Program-made: the position numbers and the translations under genes
NCBI RefSeq assembly: GCF_019375555.1
Contig: NZ_JAHXDN010000002.1
Span: forward strand, 868,001 to 932,000
Source: Roseobacter insulae
GTDB lineage: Bacteria > Pseudomonadota > Alphaproteobacteria > Rhodobacterales > Rhodobacteraceae
Direction: 5' to 3'
Length of the DNA stretch: 64,000 nt
Notes under the pieces: model-generated
Seen by the model: the letters and a program-made list of their open reading frames with translations, nothing else
Database searches by the model: none
What the model was told of the DNA's origin: nothing
Shown: positions 39,128 to 47,190 of the stretch, one piece after another
Layout: the number at the start of each line of letters is the position of its first letter
Position numbering within the stretch: position 1 is the stretch's first letter

Positions 39128-39457
39128 TGCGACCCTCGCGCGAAGTACACCGTTGCCTTTCTTAGGATGTCGCGCTCCTCGGTGACCCGTGCCAGTTCCC
39201 GCTTCAACCGGCGGTTCTCGGCCTCGTGATCCTCGCCGCCCGCTTTTGAAACCAGTTCAGCGAACGGCTTCATCCACGTGTAAAGAGAATGGGTGCTTGC
39301 GCCCAAACGCTGGGAAACCTCCCGAACCGGATATCCCCGCACCGTGATCTGATGTACCGCATCGCGCTCAAAATCGTCGCTGCAATTGATTGTCCCCATG
39401 TCGGCCTACCTGCCTCACAGTTGGGCGCAAAGCGTCTGAAATTCCAGAGGCACATCA
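38288..39457 (-). mobile_element. Decayed IS3-family insertion sequence
   Basis: About 1170 bases holding orfA and a broken orfB of an IS3-family transposase. Proposed ends: TGAGGTGAC at 38288-38296 and its imperfect inverted partner TGATGTGCC, read from 39457 leftwards (7 of 9 bases). Flanking target duplications are not evident, as expected for an old copy. The element is shorter than an intact one because orfB carries an internal deletion. Ends are tentative. Confidence 0.6.
39124..39399 (-). CDS. IS3-family transposase OrfA
   Basis: 91 residues, intact. An N-terminal helix-turn-helix (VREVSQRLGASTHSLYTWMK) is followed by a leucine-zipper-like coiled coil (AENRRLKRELARVTEERDIL). OrfA binds the IS ends and normally fuses with OrfB by a -1 frameshift. 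It ends four bases into the OrfB start, as in intact IS3 elements. Confidence 0.92.
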   Translation of the reverse strand: MGTINCSDDFERDAVHQITVRGYPVREVSQRLGASTHSLYTWMKPFAELVSKAGGEDHEAENRRLKRELARVTEERDILRKATVYFARGSQ

Positions 39458-39560
39458 TATGAGCCGCGCCGGCGCTTCTGATTTGAGGGACTGTTAACCG
39501 CGAAGGGATGCGTGCCAGTTCGCTAGTCTACAAAAGACTCCGGGTGCCGGTCAAAGACCT

Positions 39561-39935
39561 TTAGAAAAGATCTAGGTCCCCCAGCGTGTCTTCCTCGGCA
39601 CCAAAAAATCCAGGCTCTTTACCTTCCAGCAGCGAACGCGTGGTCTTTAACTTAAGCTTGTCACTGACTCCGTGGAGGCATTTGGCGTTTAGTTCTTTCC
39701 CATTACGATCGCTCAAGAGAAGTGTCATGAGCGCCAAATCTTCCAAGGACTGCCGCAGAAAGTCCAAGGCTTGAAGATCGGTGATCGTGTTTTTGCTGGA
39801 CTCAGTGCTATGCGTTAATGCCTGACCAATGGTTTCTTCTATGTCGAAAACCTGGCCAGCCAGCTTGTCCAAGTAACATGAAAGGCGCCCAACAATGGCC
39901 GGCAAAGGATTAACCTCAGAAGCTTCGCTTGTCAT
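39561..39935 (-). CDS. Small helical protein of the che operon, possible CheZ-like CheY phosphatase
   Basis: 124 residues, predicted almost entirely helical. Residues 58-62 read D-F-L-R-Q, which has the D-x-x-x-Q spacing of the CheZ catalytic motif (D143...Q147 in E. coli), inside a long amphipathic helix. The C-terminus E-E-D-T-L-G-D-L-D-L-F is an acidic-hydrophobic tail ending in Phe, like the CheY-binding tail of CheZ. It directly follows cheY with no gap and is the last gene of the operon. Sequence length (124) is much less than CheZ (about 214). Function is inferred, not established; it could also be an unrelated adaptor. Confidence 0.6.
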   Translation of the reverse strand: MTSEASEVNPLPAIVGRLSCYLDKLAGQVFDIEETIGQALTHSTESSKNTITDLQALDFLRQSLEDLALMTLLLSDRNGKELNAKCLHGVSDKLKLKTTRSLLEGKEPGFFGAEEDTLGDLDLF

Positions 39936-40322
39936 TCAAAGGCGCCCTACAACGGCTTCAATGCAGTTTCGCAAACTGGCTTGCTCAAACGGCTTCTTCA
40001 AATAATTATTCATCCCCAGTTTCTTGCCATGATCAACGATTTGCTGTTCTGCTCTGCCCGTAATCAGAATAAAGCCAACACCCTTGGTTTTTGGCGATGA
40101 TCGCAGGTGATGGAGCAGCTTCAATCCATCCATTTGGGGCATATTGTAGTCGGAAATCACCAGGTGTACCGGATGTGTTGCCAGAGATTTCAGTGCGTCA
40201 ACACCATTTTCCGCAGTTGAAACATTGCGAATTCCAAACGCGTCCAGAGCTTGCGTGATCAGGCCGCGACTTGTGGACATGTCATCCACCACCATTATTC
40301 GTATTTGGTCACGCAGGGACAT
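39936..40322 (-). CDS. cheY: Chemotaxis response regulator CheY (second copy)
   Basis: 128 residues, single receiver domain. Acidic pair D13-D14, phospho-acceptor D58 in V-I-S-D-Y-N-M-P, Thr in I-L-I-T-G, and Lys in L-K-K-P-F. The canonical motor-binding type (compare E. coli CheY). Lies one base after cheR and abuts the small helical protein gene, suggesting the two act together. Confidence 0.95.
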   Translation of the reverse strand: MSLRDQIRIMVVDDMSTSRGLITQALDAFGIRNVSTAENGVDALKSLATHPVHLVISDYNMPQMDGLKLLHHLRSSPKTKGVGFILITGRAEQQIVDHGKKLGMNNYLKKPFEQASLRNCIEAVVGRL

Positions 40323-40323
40323 T

Positions 40324-41205
40324 TTAGTTTTCCTTTCTCAAGGGCGAAGAGCCGTCGCTGGCAGTGGATGGCAGGTAGGTTGTTGGACCATCGGAAATGA
40401 AACCAAATGTCGCTGGATCGGATATCCTTTCAGAATGTCCAAGAAAGAGAATGCCATTGGGTGACAAAACGTCGCGAAATCGTGGCCACAACCGATTTTG
40501 CGTGTCCAAGTCAAAATAGATCACCACATTCCTGCAGAAAATGACGTCCATTTTTTGCTGCATCGGCCATTTCGCGAGAAGATTCAGTTCTCTGAAACTT
40601 ATGATTTTCAAAAGCTGACCACCAGCTTGGTATATTTTCTCGTCATTCTGTTTCACGCACTGAAAATATTTGTGCAGCAATTCCGGGGGAATGCCTCCAA
40701 CCAGCCGTTCATGGTAGGATGACTGCTTGGCAAAATTAACAACTTCGGGATCAATGTCGGTCGCCAAGATGCGAAGGTCCAGTTTTGCTACGTCAGGGGC
40801 AACTTCAAGCAACACCATTGCAATCGAGAGCGCTTCCTGACCGTTGGAACACCCTGCTGACCAAATCCGAACCCGGCCACCCGCTTTCAGTTTCGGCAGC
40901 AGTACTGTTTCGAACTGCTTTTTCAACACGTCGAAGTGATGCTTTTCCCTAAAAAAATGGGATACATTTGTCGTGAGCGCGGAAATCATGTGCCGACGTT
41001 CATCGCGCCCGTCGTCGGAACAAACAAAGGCACTGTAATTGGCAAAGTCCTGAAGACCGAGGGCTCTCAGGCGATGCCTCAGTCGAGACTGGATCATAGA
41101 CGTCTTTTCGGCGGCGAGCTGCAACCCGCTTTCGCGATATGCCAACTCCGCAATCGCGTTGAAGCTGTCGGTGTCGATCGTCATTTCGAGGGCGGCCTTG
41201 CTCAT
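40324..41205 (-). CDS. cheR: Chemoreceptor methyltransferase CheR
   Basis: 293 residues. An N-terminal helical domain (to about 95) is followed by the SAM-dependent methyltransferase domain: the segment TTNVSHFFRE, then R-I-W-S-A-G-C-S-N-G-Q-E (SAM-binding; usual G-E is G-Q here, as seen in some alphaproteobacteria), and D-V-I-F-C-R-N-V-V-I-Y-F. Methylates receptor glutamates. One-base overlap (TGATG) with cheW. Confidence 0.96.
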   Translation of the reverse strand: MSKAALEMTIDTDSFNAIAELAYRESGLQLAAEKTSMIQSRLRHRLRALGLQDFANYSAFVCSDDGRDERRHMISALTTNVSHFFREKHHFDVLKKQFETVLLPKLKAGGRVRIWSAGCSNGQEALSIAMVLLEVAPDVAKLDLRILATDIDPEVVNFAKQSSYHERLVGGIPPELLHKYFQCVKQNDEKIYQAGGQLLKIISFRELNLLAKWPMQQKMDVIFCRNVVIYFDLDTQNRLWPRFRDVLSPNGILFLGHSERISDPATFGFISDGPTTYLPSTASDGSSPLRKEN

Positions 41206-41663
41206 CAGGCTGCATTGCTTTGTGCGGATGTGACGATTGAGCTTAAATCAAGAACTCTGATCATCCGCTCGTCTATAAGTGTCAGCGCACTAACGACGCT
41301 TGCGCTGTCCGCGGATTGCATTTCTGGGGGTGGCTGCAAGTCTTCAGAAGTCAAGGCGATTATATCGGACACGGCGTCTACCAGAAGACCCGTCATGGTA
41401 TCTTCGTGTTTAACGACGATTATCACGTTCCTTTCGGTCTGTTTTTGAGGTTTGAGACCGAGTCTTTCCGACAGATCCATCACCGGCAGGACAGTGCCCC
41501 TCAGATTGATGACGCCTTTCATATAGCTCGGCGCGTGAGGCAATGGTGTCGTGCGTGTCCAGCCGCGAATTTCGCGGACAGACATGATATCAAGCGAGTA
41601 TTCCTGGTCAGCCAATTGAAAAGTCAGCAATTCAATTGTGTTGGAGGTTTCCTTGTCACTCAT
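41205..41663 (-). CDS. cheW: Chemotaxis coupling protein CheW
   Basis: 152 residues of a single CheW domain: L-T-F-Q-L-A-D-Q-E-Y-S at the start, VREIRGW, and GVINLRGTVLPVMDLSERLG in the receptor/CheA contact region. Links receptors to CheA. Its start overlaps the cheA stop by four bases (ATGA). Confidence 0.97.
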   Translation of the reverse strand: MSDKETSNTIELLTFQLADQEYSLDIMSVREIRGWTRTTPLPHAPSYMKGVINLRGTVLPVMDLSERLGLKPQKQTERNVIIVVKHEDTMTGLLVDAVSDIIALTSEDLQPPPEMQSADSASVVSALTLIDERMIRVLDLSSIVTSAQSNAA

Positions 41664-43936
41664 GCTGAAAGTCCTGTTAGGTTTTGTGCCGAAGGGGATC
41701 CGGCCGCGCCGATTGCGTTGGTGATGATGTCCGAAGTATCTAAGATGAGCGCGATTTGCCCGTCACCCAGAATGGTAGCCGCCGCAATGCCCGGGGCTCG
41801 ATAGAAACTGTCGTCCAGGCCCTTTATGACCACTTGTCTTTGATCTTGAATGCTGTCGATGATCAGGGCCGCACGGGACCCGTCTTCATGCGCGATCAGC
41901 AAGACAACCGACCCTTCGTAATCCTCGACGGGCGCACGGTATCCTAGCTCCTGACCCAGATCGAACAGCGGCACGAACCCGCTTCGCACCCGCACGACAT
42001 TCGCGCCGGGTCGCACCATTTCCACGTCCTCATTCGTCAACGTCAACGTCTCGATGACCACGTTCAAGGGCAGGACCAGAGTTTCGTCGGCTACCTGAAC
42101 GACCATGCCATCGAGGACTGCCAGTGTCAGCGGTAGCGAAATTGAGAAAGTTGTGCCAACACCCGGGGTGGAGGTAATGGTGATCCGACCGCCCAAAGCC
42201 TGGATAGAGGTCCGAACGACGTCCATACCGACACCGCGCCCGGACAAATCTGAAACCACGGTAGCGGTGGAAAAGCCCGGCAAGAATAGAAGGTTGTCAA
42301 TCTCCGAATCCGACAAGTTGGCGTCTTCAGGGATCAACCCCTTATCGATCGCGATCTGCAACACCTTCGGACGGTTGATGCCACCACCGTCATCGGAAAC
42401 CTCGATCACCACCCGACCAGATCGATGTGCAGCAGTGAGGTTGACGCGCCCCTCTTCAGGCTTGCCCGCCGCGATCCGGTCCGCTGAGCTTTCCAGCCCG
42501 TGATCAACCGCGTTCCTGATCATATGGGTGAGCGGGTCGGCAAGCCGTTCGATGACGGTCTTGTCGACTTCGGTGCTTTCACCCTCTGTGTGGAGACGAA
42601 CGTCTTTTCCCACGGCCGCGGAGGCTTCCCGAACGATGCGAGACATTCGTTGGAACAGCGATTTGACGGGTTGCGCGCGGATCATCATGACACTGTCCTG
42701 AATGTCACGCGTCAAACGCTGGAACTCTTCCAGCCCGTTCATCGCATCGGAGTGGGGCGACAAGCCTGAACTCTCAAGGCTTTGCGACAGCATCGCCTGA
42801 TTGATGACAAGCTCGCCGACAAGATTGACCAATCGTTCGATGCGGTCGAGATCCACGCGCACAACGGATTTGGCCGCTGCGGCTGGAGACGGTGATTTTG
42901 GCGTTGCCGGTGACGCCGGTTTTTCCGCGGCGGTGGGGGTGACCTGATCTTCCTTCTGCGAACCGTCGCTTTCAGCGATATCCGGAACCTCGGATACCGC
43001 CGGAGCTTCGCTTATTTCGGGCAAGGATGGCATGGCCGCGTCCGTCTGGTCCATCTCTGGCGTCCCGGCGTCTGCGTCGACGTCGGTCGCAGCGTCATCT
43101 GGCAGTTCGTACTCCGTGACAGCATCACTCGCTTGTTTCGAGATTTCCAACGTACAAAGGCCTTCCACGAATTCGAAAGCGGCTGAAATCTCGGCCTCGT
43201 CGACATCCGATTGAAGCTCGACGGTCCAATACAGATACGATTGCTCCGGGATCAGGTCTGCAAATTCGGGCAGGCTGTCCATGTGACACGTGACCTTGCA
43301 CTCTCCCATCTCATCCAAAGATCTGAGCATGTGAAAGGGTTCATTGCCGGTGTCAAAAAGATCGTTTTCGGGGCGGAACTTGATCGTGAACGTGTTTGTC
43401 AATGGTGACGGCAACTCATCCAGAGACGGAAGCTCCGCCACATCGCCGTCGTCTTCGGCGTCACCGAAGTCCAGATCGAGCGACAGCACCGCGGGTTGAA
43501 AATCGATTTCTTCTTCTGCTTCTTCTTCGGGTGCGCCGGTTTCCCCCAGAAGGTCGTCCAGATGCTGCAACAACTCGGCCGTCTTGTCGTCCGGCAAGTC
43601 GCCGTCATCGCGGCTGACCCGAACAAGGTCTGAGAGATGATCGGCACATTGAAAAAAGATTTTCAGCGCGTCCGCGTCGGGGGTCATCCGCCCGGCGCGT
43701 ACCTCGTCCAGAACGGTTTCGAACCGATGCGCAAAACGCACGAGAGCTTCGAGACCAAACGCCCCGGCACCGCCCTTGATGGAGTGAACAGCGCGGAAAA
43801 CCACGTTGATGGTTTCAGTATCTTCGTCACCATCGTCAAGCGATTGCAAACCATCCTGCAAAGCTTCAAGCAATTCTTCGCATTCGATGAAAAACGACGC
43901 GCGAATTTCCGCCATTGGGTCATTTGGATCAGACAT
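41660..43936 (-). CDS. cheA: Chemotaxis histidine kinase CheA
   Basis: 758 residues. P1 Hpt domain with phospho-His H51 (A-V-H51-S-I-K-G-G-A); a middle segment (about 190-270) in the P2 position; a proline/alanine-rich linker (about 320-365); P3 dimerisation helices (about 365-430); P4 ATPase with the N-box H-M-I-R-N-A-V-D-H-G and D-D-G-G-G-I; and a C-terminal P5 CheW-like domain. Phosphorylates CheB and the CheY proteins. Nine bases after cheY. Confidence 0.97.
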   Translation of the reverse strand: MSDPNDPMAEIRASFFIECEELLEALQDGLQSLDDGDEDTETINVVFRAVHSIKGGAGAFGLEALVRFAHRFETVLDEVRAGRMTPDADALKIFFQCADHLSDLVRVSRDDGDLPDDKTAELLQHLDDLLGETGAPEEEAEEEIDFQPAVLSLDLDFGDAEDDGDVAELPSLDELPSPLTNTFTIKFRPENDLFDTGNEPFHMLRSLDEMGECKVTCHMDSLPEFADLIPEQSYLYWTVELQSDVDEAEISAAFEFVEGLCTLEISKQASDAVTEYELPDDAATDVDADAGTPEMDQTDAAMPSLPEISEAPAVSEVPDIAESDGSQKEDQVTPTAAEKPASPATPKSPSPAAAAKSVVRVDLDRIERLVNLVGELVINQAMLSQSLESSGLSPHSDAMNGLEEFQRLTRDIQDSVMMIRAQPVKSLFQRMSRIVREASAAVGKDVRLHTEGESTEVDKTVIERLADPLTHMIRNAVDHGLESSADRIAAGKPEEGRVNLTAAHRSGRVVIEVSDDGGGINRPKVLQIAIDKGLIPEDANLSDSEIDNLLFLPGFSTATVVSDLSGRGVGMDVVRTSIQALGGRITITSTPGVGTTFSISLPLTLAVLDGMVVQVADETLVLPLNVVIETLTLTNEDVEMVRPGANVVRVRSGFVPLFDLGQELGYRAPVEDYEGSVVLLIAHEDGSRAALIIDSIQDQRQVVIKGLDDSFYRAPGIAAATILGDGQIALILDTSDIITNAIGAAGSPSAQNLTGLSA

Positions 43937-43945
43937 TGTACCCTC

Positions 43946-44311
43946 TTACCCGGCGACCATTTGCAGCGCTTTGATGAGCTTTGACGGATCGAAAGGTTTT
44001 ACGATCCAGCCAGTCGCGCCAGCGCCCCGCGCGCGGGCTTTCAGTTCCGGAGCTGCTTCCGTCGTCAGAACCAAAATGGGAGTGGCACGGTGTTTCTCCT
44101 GCCCCCTGACAGCGTCGATGAAGCCGAAGCCATCCAGCCGCGGCATGTTGATGTCGGTGATAATCGCGTCGGGCTCAATCCCTTCGAGAACCTCGATGCC
44201 ATGCATCCCGTCATCTGCTGTGTGAACGTTGAACCCGGCGGGCAGAAGCGCCAGCCGGATCATGTCCCGCATTGTGCGGCTGTCGTCTACGGCTAGGATT
44301 TCGAGTGTCAT
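43946..44311 (-). CDS. cheY: Chemotaxis response regulator CheY (first copy)
   Basis: 121 residues. D9-D10, phospho-acceptor D53 in I-I-T-D-I-N-M-P, T-T in V-L-T-T-E and K in V-K-P-F are all present. The sequence differs clearly from the second copy; in alphaproteobacteria with two CheY proteins, one is often a phosphate sink and the other acts on the motor. Overlaps the STAS gene end by four bases. Confidence 0.95.
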   Translation of the reverse strand: MTLEILAVDDSRTMRDMIRLALLPAGFNVHTADDGMHGIEVLEGIEPDAIITDINMPRLDGFGFIDAVRGQEKHRATPILVLTTEAAPELKARARGAGATGWIVKPFDPSKLIKALQMVAG

Positions 44312-44583
44312 TGACGCCCCCTGGAAATGGCTTCAGGTGTCATCCCCATGACACGCAGTTGATCGATCACGCGGTCGGACGCGTTGACAAGTGAGAGGGA
44401 CCGCCCCTGTGCAACCGCGCTGGTTGCGGCCGACAACATGACCTGAAGACAAAGAGCACCGAGATGTTTGACCTCGGCCAGATCCAGAATCAGATCAGCG
44501 TCGCCGTGGTCCTTGATTGTTGCCATCAAGGCCGATGCTGCCGGCAAATCGAGGCGGGCAGACAATGCAATAGGGTCGCTCAT
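44308..44583 (-). CDS. STAS-domain protein at the head of the che operon
   Basis: 91 residues from 44583 (AGGAGGG five bases upstream). STAS fold of the anti-sigma-antagonist type. At the place of the phosphorylated Ser the sequence is H-L-G-A43-L-C-L-Q, where SpoIIAA-like proteins have D-S-S/T-G, so it cannot be switched by Ser phosphorylation. Its position before cheY and cheA is shared by many roseobacter che operons; role unknown. Confidence 0.88.
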   Translation of the reverse strand: MSDPIALSARLDLPAASALMATIKDHGDADLILDLAEVKHLGALCLQVMLSAATSAVAQGRSLSLVNASDRVIDQLRVMGMTPEAISRGRQ

Positions 44584-44637
44584 GAAGCCCTCCTGAAGGT
44601 GCAAGAATATTGCAGGTGCATCGCTCTCTCCACATCG

Positions 44638-44658
44638 GCTGACTAACTGGTTGTCAGC
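44638..44658. promoter_or_regulatory. Dyad upstream of the che operon
   Basis: GCTGAC and GTCAGC form perfect 6-bp arms around 9 bases, 55-75 bases before the STAS start. A second dyad TGCAA-GAATA-TTGCA lies at 44600-44614. Either could be a regulatory site; I could not place promoter elements. Confidence 0.35.
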
Positions 44659-44764
44659 GGTTGTAGAGCGCAGTCCGTTAAGACCGGGTTACTCCCTTTG
44701 AAACTTTTCACCGAATTCATAAGCACCGTCACCGGAGGCCTGCGCGGACAGGGGTCACGCAATG

Positions 44765-44792
44765 AAAAAACCCCGGTATTTCCACACCGGGG
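44765..44792 (-). terminator. Intrinsic terminator of the one-carbon operon
   Basis: A perfect 7-bp GC stem (44771-44777 with 44786-44792) and 8-base loop, followed on the leftward transcript by six U (44770-44765). This is the clearest intrinsic terminator in the window, 30 bases after the stop of the methyltransferase gene. Confidence 0.9.
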
Positions 44793-44821
44793 CCCTGCAT
44801 TGAAGTCGGTTTTTTGCGCTG

Positions 44822-45904
44822 CTATGCGCGCCGCCGCCGTCCACCGCTGCGACCGGCGCGCCCTCTGCCTTCATGCCCGGGCTTGGGCGCTTCCTTGTTG
44901 AACGCGATCCACGCGCCGCCATGCGGATCGTTGTTGGTCAGAAAGTTGGCAGCACGAATCGCTTCCATTTCCTTGCCGGGCCGGGGTTTGGTCGATCCAA
45001 GTCCGGTCAGCTGGCAGAAGAGCTCAAGGTCCATATCCTCCGGGAAGATCACGCCGGCCTCGGCCAGTTCCAGCTTCTTGGCTTCGATCCTGGCGGCCGG
45101 AACAGGCAGTGCAACCGGGTTCATGATCGCGGACGTCATGCCGGCCTCCATCGCCATCGGCAGGAAGGCGTTGTTGATGCCGTGACGGTTGGGAAGGCCA
45201 AAGGAAATGTTGGAGGCACCGCAGGTCGTGTTCACGCCCAATTCCTCCCGCAGGCGGCGGACCAGCGTGAAAACCTGATGTCCGGCGGTGGCCATGGCGC
45301 CGATTGGCATGACCAGCGGATCCACCACGATATCATTCGCCGGTATGCCAAAATCGGCTGCCCGTTCGACGATTTTCTTCGCGACGGCAAACCGCACGTC
45401 GGGATCTTCTGAAATGCCGGTATCATCGTTCGAAATCGCCACGACCGGCACGTTGTATTTTTTCACCAGCGGCAGAACGATCTCCAGCCGCTCTTCCTCA
45501 CCGGTGACCGAATTCAGCAGCGGGCGGCCTTCGCAGGCTGCCAGCCCGGATTCCAGAGCACCGGGGACCGAGCTGTCGATGCAGAGCGGCACATCGACGA
45601 TCGCCTGAACCCGCGCGACCAGTTCCTTCATCAGCGGTGGTTCGACGAAATTGTTGTCCGCGTAGCGCGTATCTTCCGCCATCTTGTTGGTGAAGACGGC
45701 GCCGGAGTTGATATCGAGCACCGTGGCGCCTGCTGCGACCTGCGCAACCGCGTCCGCTTCGACCGTGGAGAAATCCCCCGCTTCCAGTTCCAGCGCGAGT
45801 TTCTTTCGGCCCGTGGGGTTGATCCGTTCACCGATCACGCAGAAGGGCTGGTCAAAGCCGATGATTGCGGTCTTGGTTTTGGATTCGACGATTGTGCGAG
45901 TCAT
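44822..45904 (-). CDS. Methyltetrahydrofolate:corrinoid methyltransferase-like protein (pterin-binding domain)
   Basis: 360 residues. The DHPS-like TIM barrel begins F-C-V-I-G-E-R-I-N-P-T-G-R, with G-A-T-V-L-D-I-N-S-G and GASNISFGLPNR typical of AcsE/MeTr and the pterin domain of MetH. It would move methyl groups between tetrahydrofolate and a cobalamin protein. Odd: an arginine/glycine-rich basic tail (about 343-360) absent from short family members. AAGGAC precedes the start; it follows the reductase gene by 15 bases. No corrinoid protein gene lies nearby. Confidence 0.88.
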   Translation of the reverse strand: MTRTIVESKTKTAIIGFDQPFCVIGERINPTGRKKLALELEAGDFSTVEADAVAQVAAGATVLDINSGAVFTNKMAEDTRYADNNFVEPPLMKELVARVQAIVDVPLCIDSSVPGALESGLAACEGRPLLNSVTGEEERLEIVLPLVKKYNVPVVAISNDDTGISEDPDVRFAVAKKIVERAADFGIPANDIVVDPLVMPIGAMATAGHQVFTLVRRLREELGVNTTCGASNISFGLPNRHGINNAFLPMAMEAGMTSAIMNPVALPVPAARIEAKKLELAEAGVIFPEDMDLELFCQLTGLGSTKPRPGKEMEAIRAANFLTNNDPHGGAWIAFNKEAPKPGHEGRGRAGRSGGRRRRA

Positions 45905-45919
45905 TAAGCTGTCCTTGGA

Positions 45920-46846
45920 TCAGGCGTTTGCAGGGGCGGCAGCGGGGCCGCCATTGTGGATGGCCCACGTGGCGTTGGTCTTAATGCCGCCGAGCGGGAA
46001 GAAATGCACATGGGAGATGTTGAAGTCCGGGTTGGCGGCTTTATGCGCGGCCAGTTCGGTAACGACGTCGGTGGGTTCATAGGGCAGCAGCAGCTTGGTG
46101 ACATCCATCGCCCGCTTTTGCAGCACTTTGAGTGAGGGACCGACCCCGCAGGCAATGGCGAATTTGATCAGCGTTTGCAGCTTGGCCGGACCGGCAATGC
46201 CGATGTGCACGGGCAGGGTGATGCCCTGCGCCGCCAAATCGTCGGCCCATCTGATGATCGGCTTGGCGTCAAAGGCGAATTGCGTGGCCAGTGCCATTTG
46301 TGCATCCGTGCGGCTTTGGAAATCGTTCTTCCAGTGCAACGCCGCCGTCACGTTGGTCATCGACCCATCCGCGTCGATGTCGCGGTTGCCTTCGGGGTGG
46401 CCGGCCACATGCAGCCGCTCGAACCCGGCGTCATCGAAGAGGCCTGTTTCCATCAGCTGCATGGAGCTGTCGAATTCGCCGTGCGGCGTGGCAACGCCCC
46501 CCGCCAACAGCAACGCCTGCTTCACATCCGCCTCACCCTGATAGCGCGCAATCCAGTCGGCAAGAGTGGCCTTGTCCCTGATGATGCGGGCCGGGAAGTG
46601 CGGCATCACCGGGAAGCCATCGTCGTGCAACCTTTTGGCCGTCGCCACCATATCCTCGATGGGCGTTCCCTCGATATGGGCGATGTAAACACGTGTGCCT
46701 TCGGGCAGCAGATCTCGGAAGTTCTCCACCTTCTCGGCCGTGCGCGGCATTACTTCGATGGAGTAATCCTGCAGAAAGGCTTCGACCTGCGGATTTGAGG
46801 CATCGGTCGCAGGGGCCTCTTTCTTTTTGAAGTTCAACAATGCCAT
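45920..46846 (-). CDS. Methylenetetrahydrofolate reductase-family protein
   Basis: 308 residues from 46846 (AAAGGA upstream). MetF-like TIM barrel: P-E-G-T-R-V-Y-I-A-H-I-E-G near the start, H-F-P-A-R (the folate-site segment), the V-A-G-H-P-E-G segment and P-V-H-I-G-I-A-G. It reduces methylene-THF to methyl-THF, or runs in reverse in demethylating pathways. It is a divergent MetF group usually found beside corrinoid methyltransferases, so it probably oxidises methyl groups released by demethylation rather than serving methionine synthesis. This is inference from context. Confidence 0.85.
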   Translation of the reverse strand: MALLNFKKKEAPATDASNPQVEAFLQDYSIEVMPRTAEKVENFRDLLPEGTRVYIAHIEGTPIEDMVATAKRLHDDGFPVMPHFPARIIRDKATLADWIARYQGEADVKQALLLAGGVATPHGEFDSSMQLMETGLFDDAGFERLHVAGHPEGNRDIDADGSMTNVTAALHWKNDFQSRTDAQMALATQFAFDAKPIIRWADDLAAQGITLPVHIGIAGPAKLQTLIKFAIACGVGPSLKVLQKRAMDVTKLLLPYEPTDVVTELAAHKAANPDFNISHVHFFPLGGIKTNATWAIHNGGPAAAPANA

Positions 46847-46893
46847 CAGGCGGTCCTTTCGGGAAAGAAGGGTGTCGAAAAATCCGGTCAGGG

Positions 46894-47190
46894 TCAGGCC
46901 CATCCGTCGTTGTTGATCAGCGCCTTGATGCGCGCTTTGTCGTACTCGGCCTCGAGCCGCGCTGCCTCGGCATCTGCAACCGCTTCGGGATCGCCATCAA
47001 CTTCGAAGGGATCCGCCTTGCGCCACTCTGCCAGATAAGCATCCGTGTCCTCAGCGCCAACCTTCATGGCGGCACGGTCGATCGCCTGCTCGAAACGTTC
47101 GGGCAGCTGACGCTTGGACCCACGGCGCCCCTTGCCCACAATCACCTGGGCCGGGATATCGCGCCAATAAACAATCGTGACGTCAGGCAT
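46894..47190 (-). CDS. PF13769-type 'virulence factor' small protein of the one-carbon operon
   Basis: 98 residues from 47190 (AGGAAT upstream). Starts V-T-I-V-Y-W-R-D-I-P-A-Q-V-I-V and is mostly helical and charged after that. Recognised as the small 'virulence factor' family that recurs next to MetF-like and corrinoid methyltransferase genes in alphaproteobacteria. The family name is historical and does not imply virulence. First gene of the leftward trio. Confidence 0.82.
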   Translation of the reverse strand: MPDVTIVYWRDIPAQVIVGKGRRGSKRQLPERFEQAIDRAAMKVGAEDTDAYLAEWRKADPFEVDGDPEAVADAEAARLEAEYDKARIKALINNDGWA

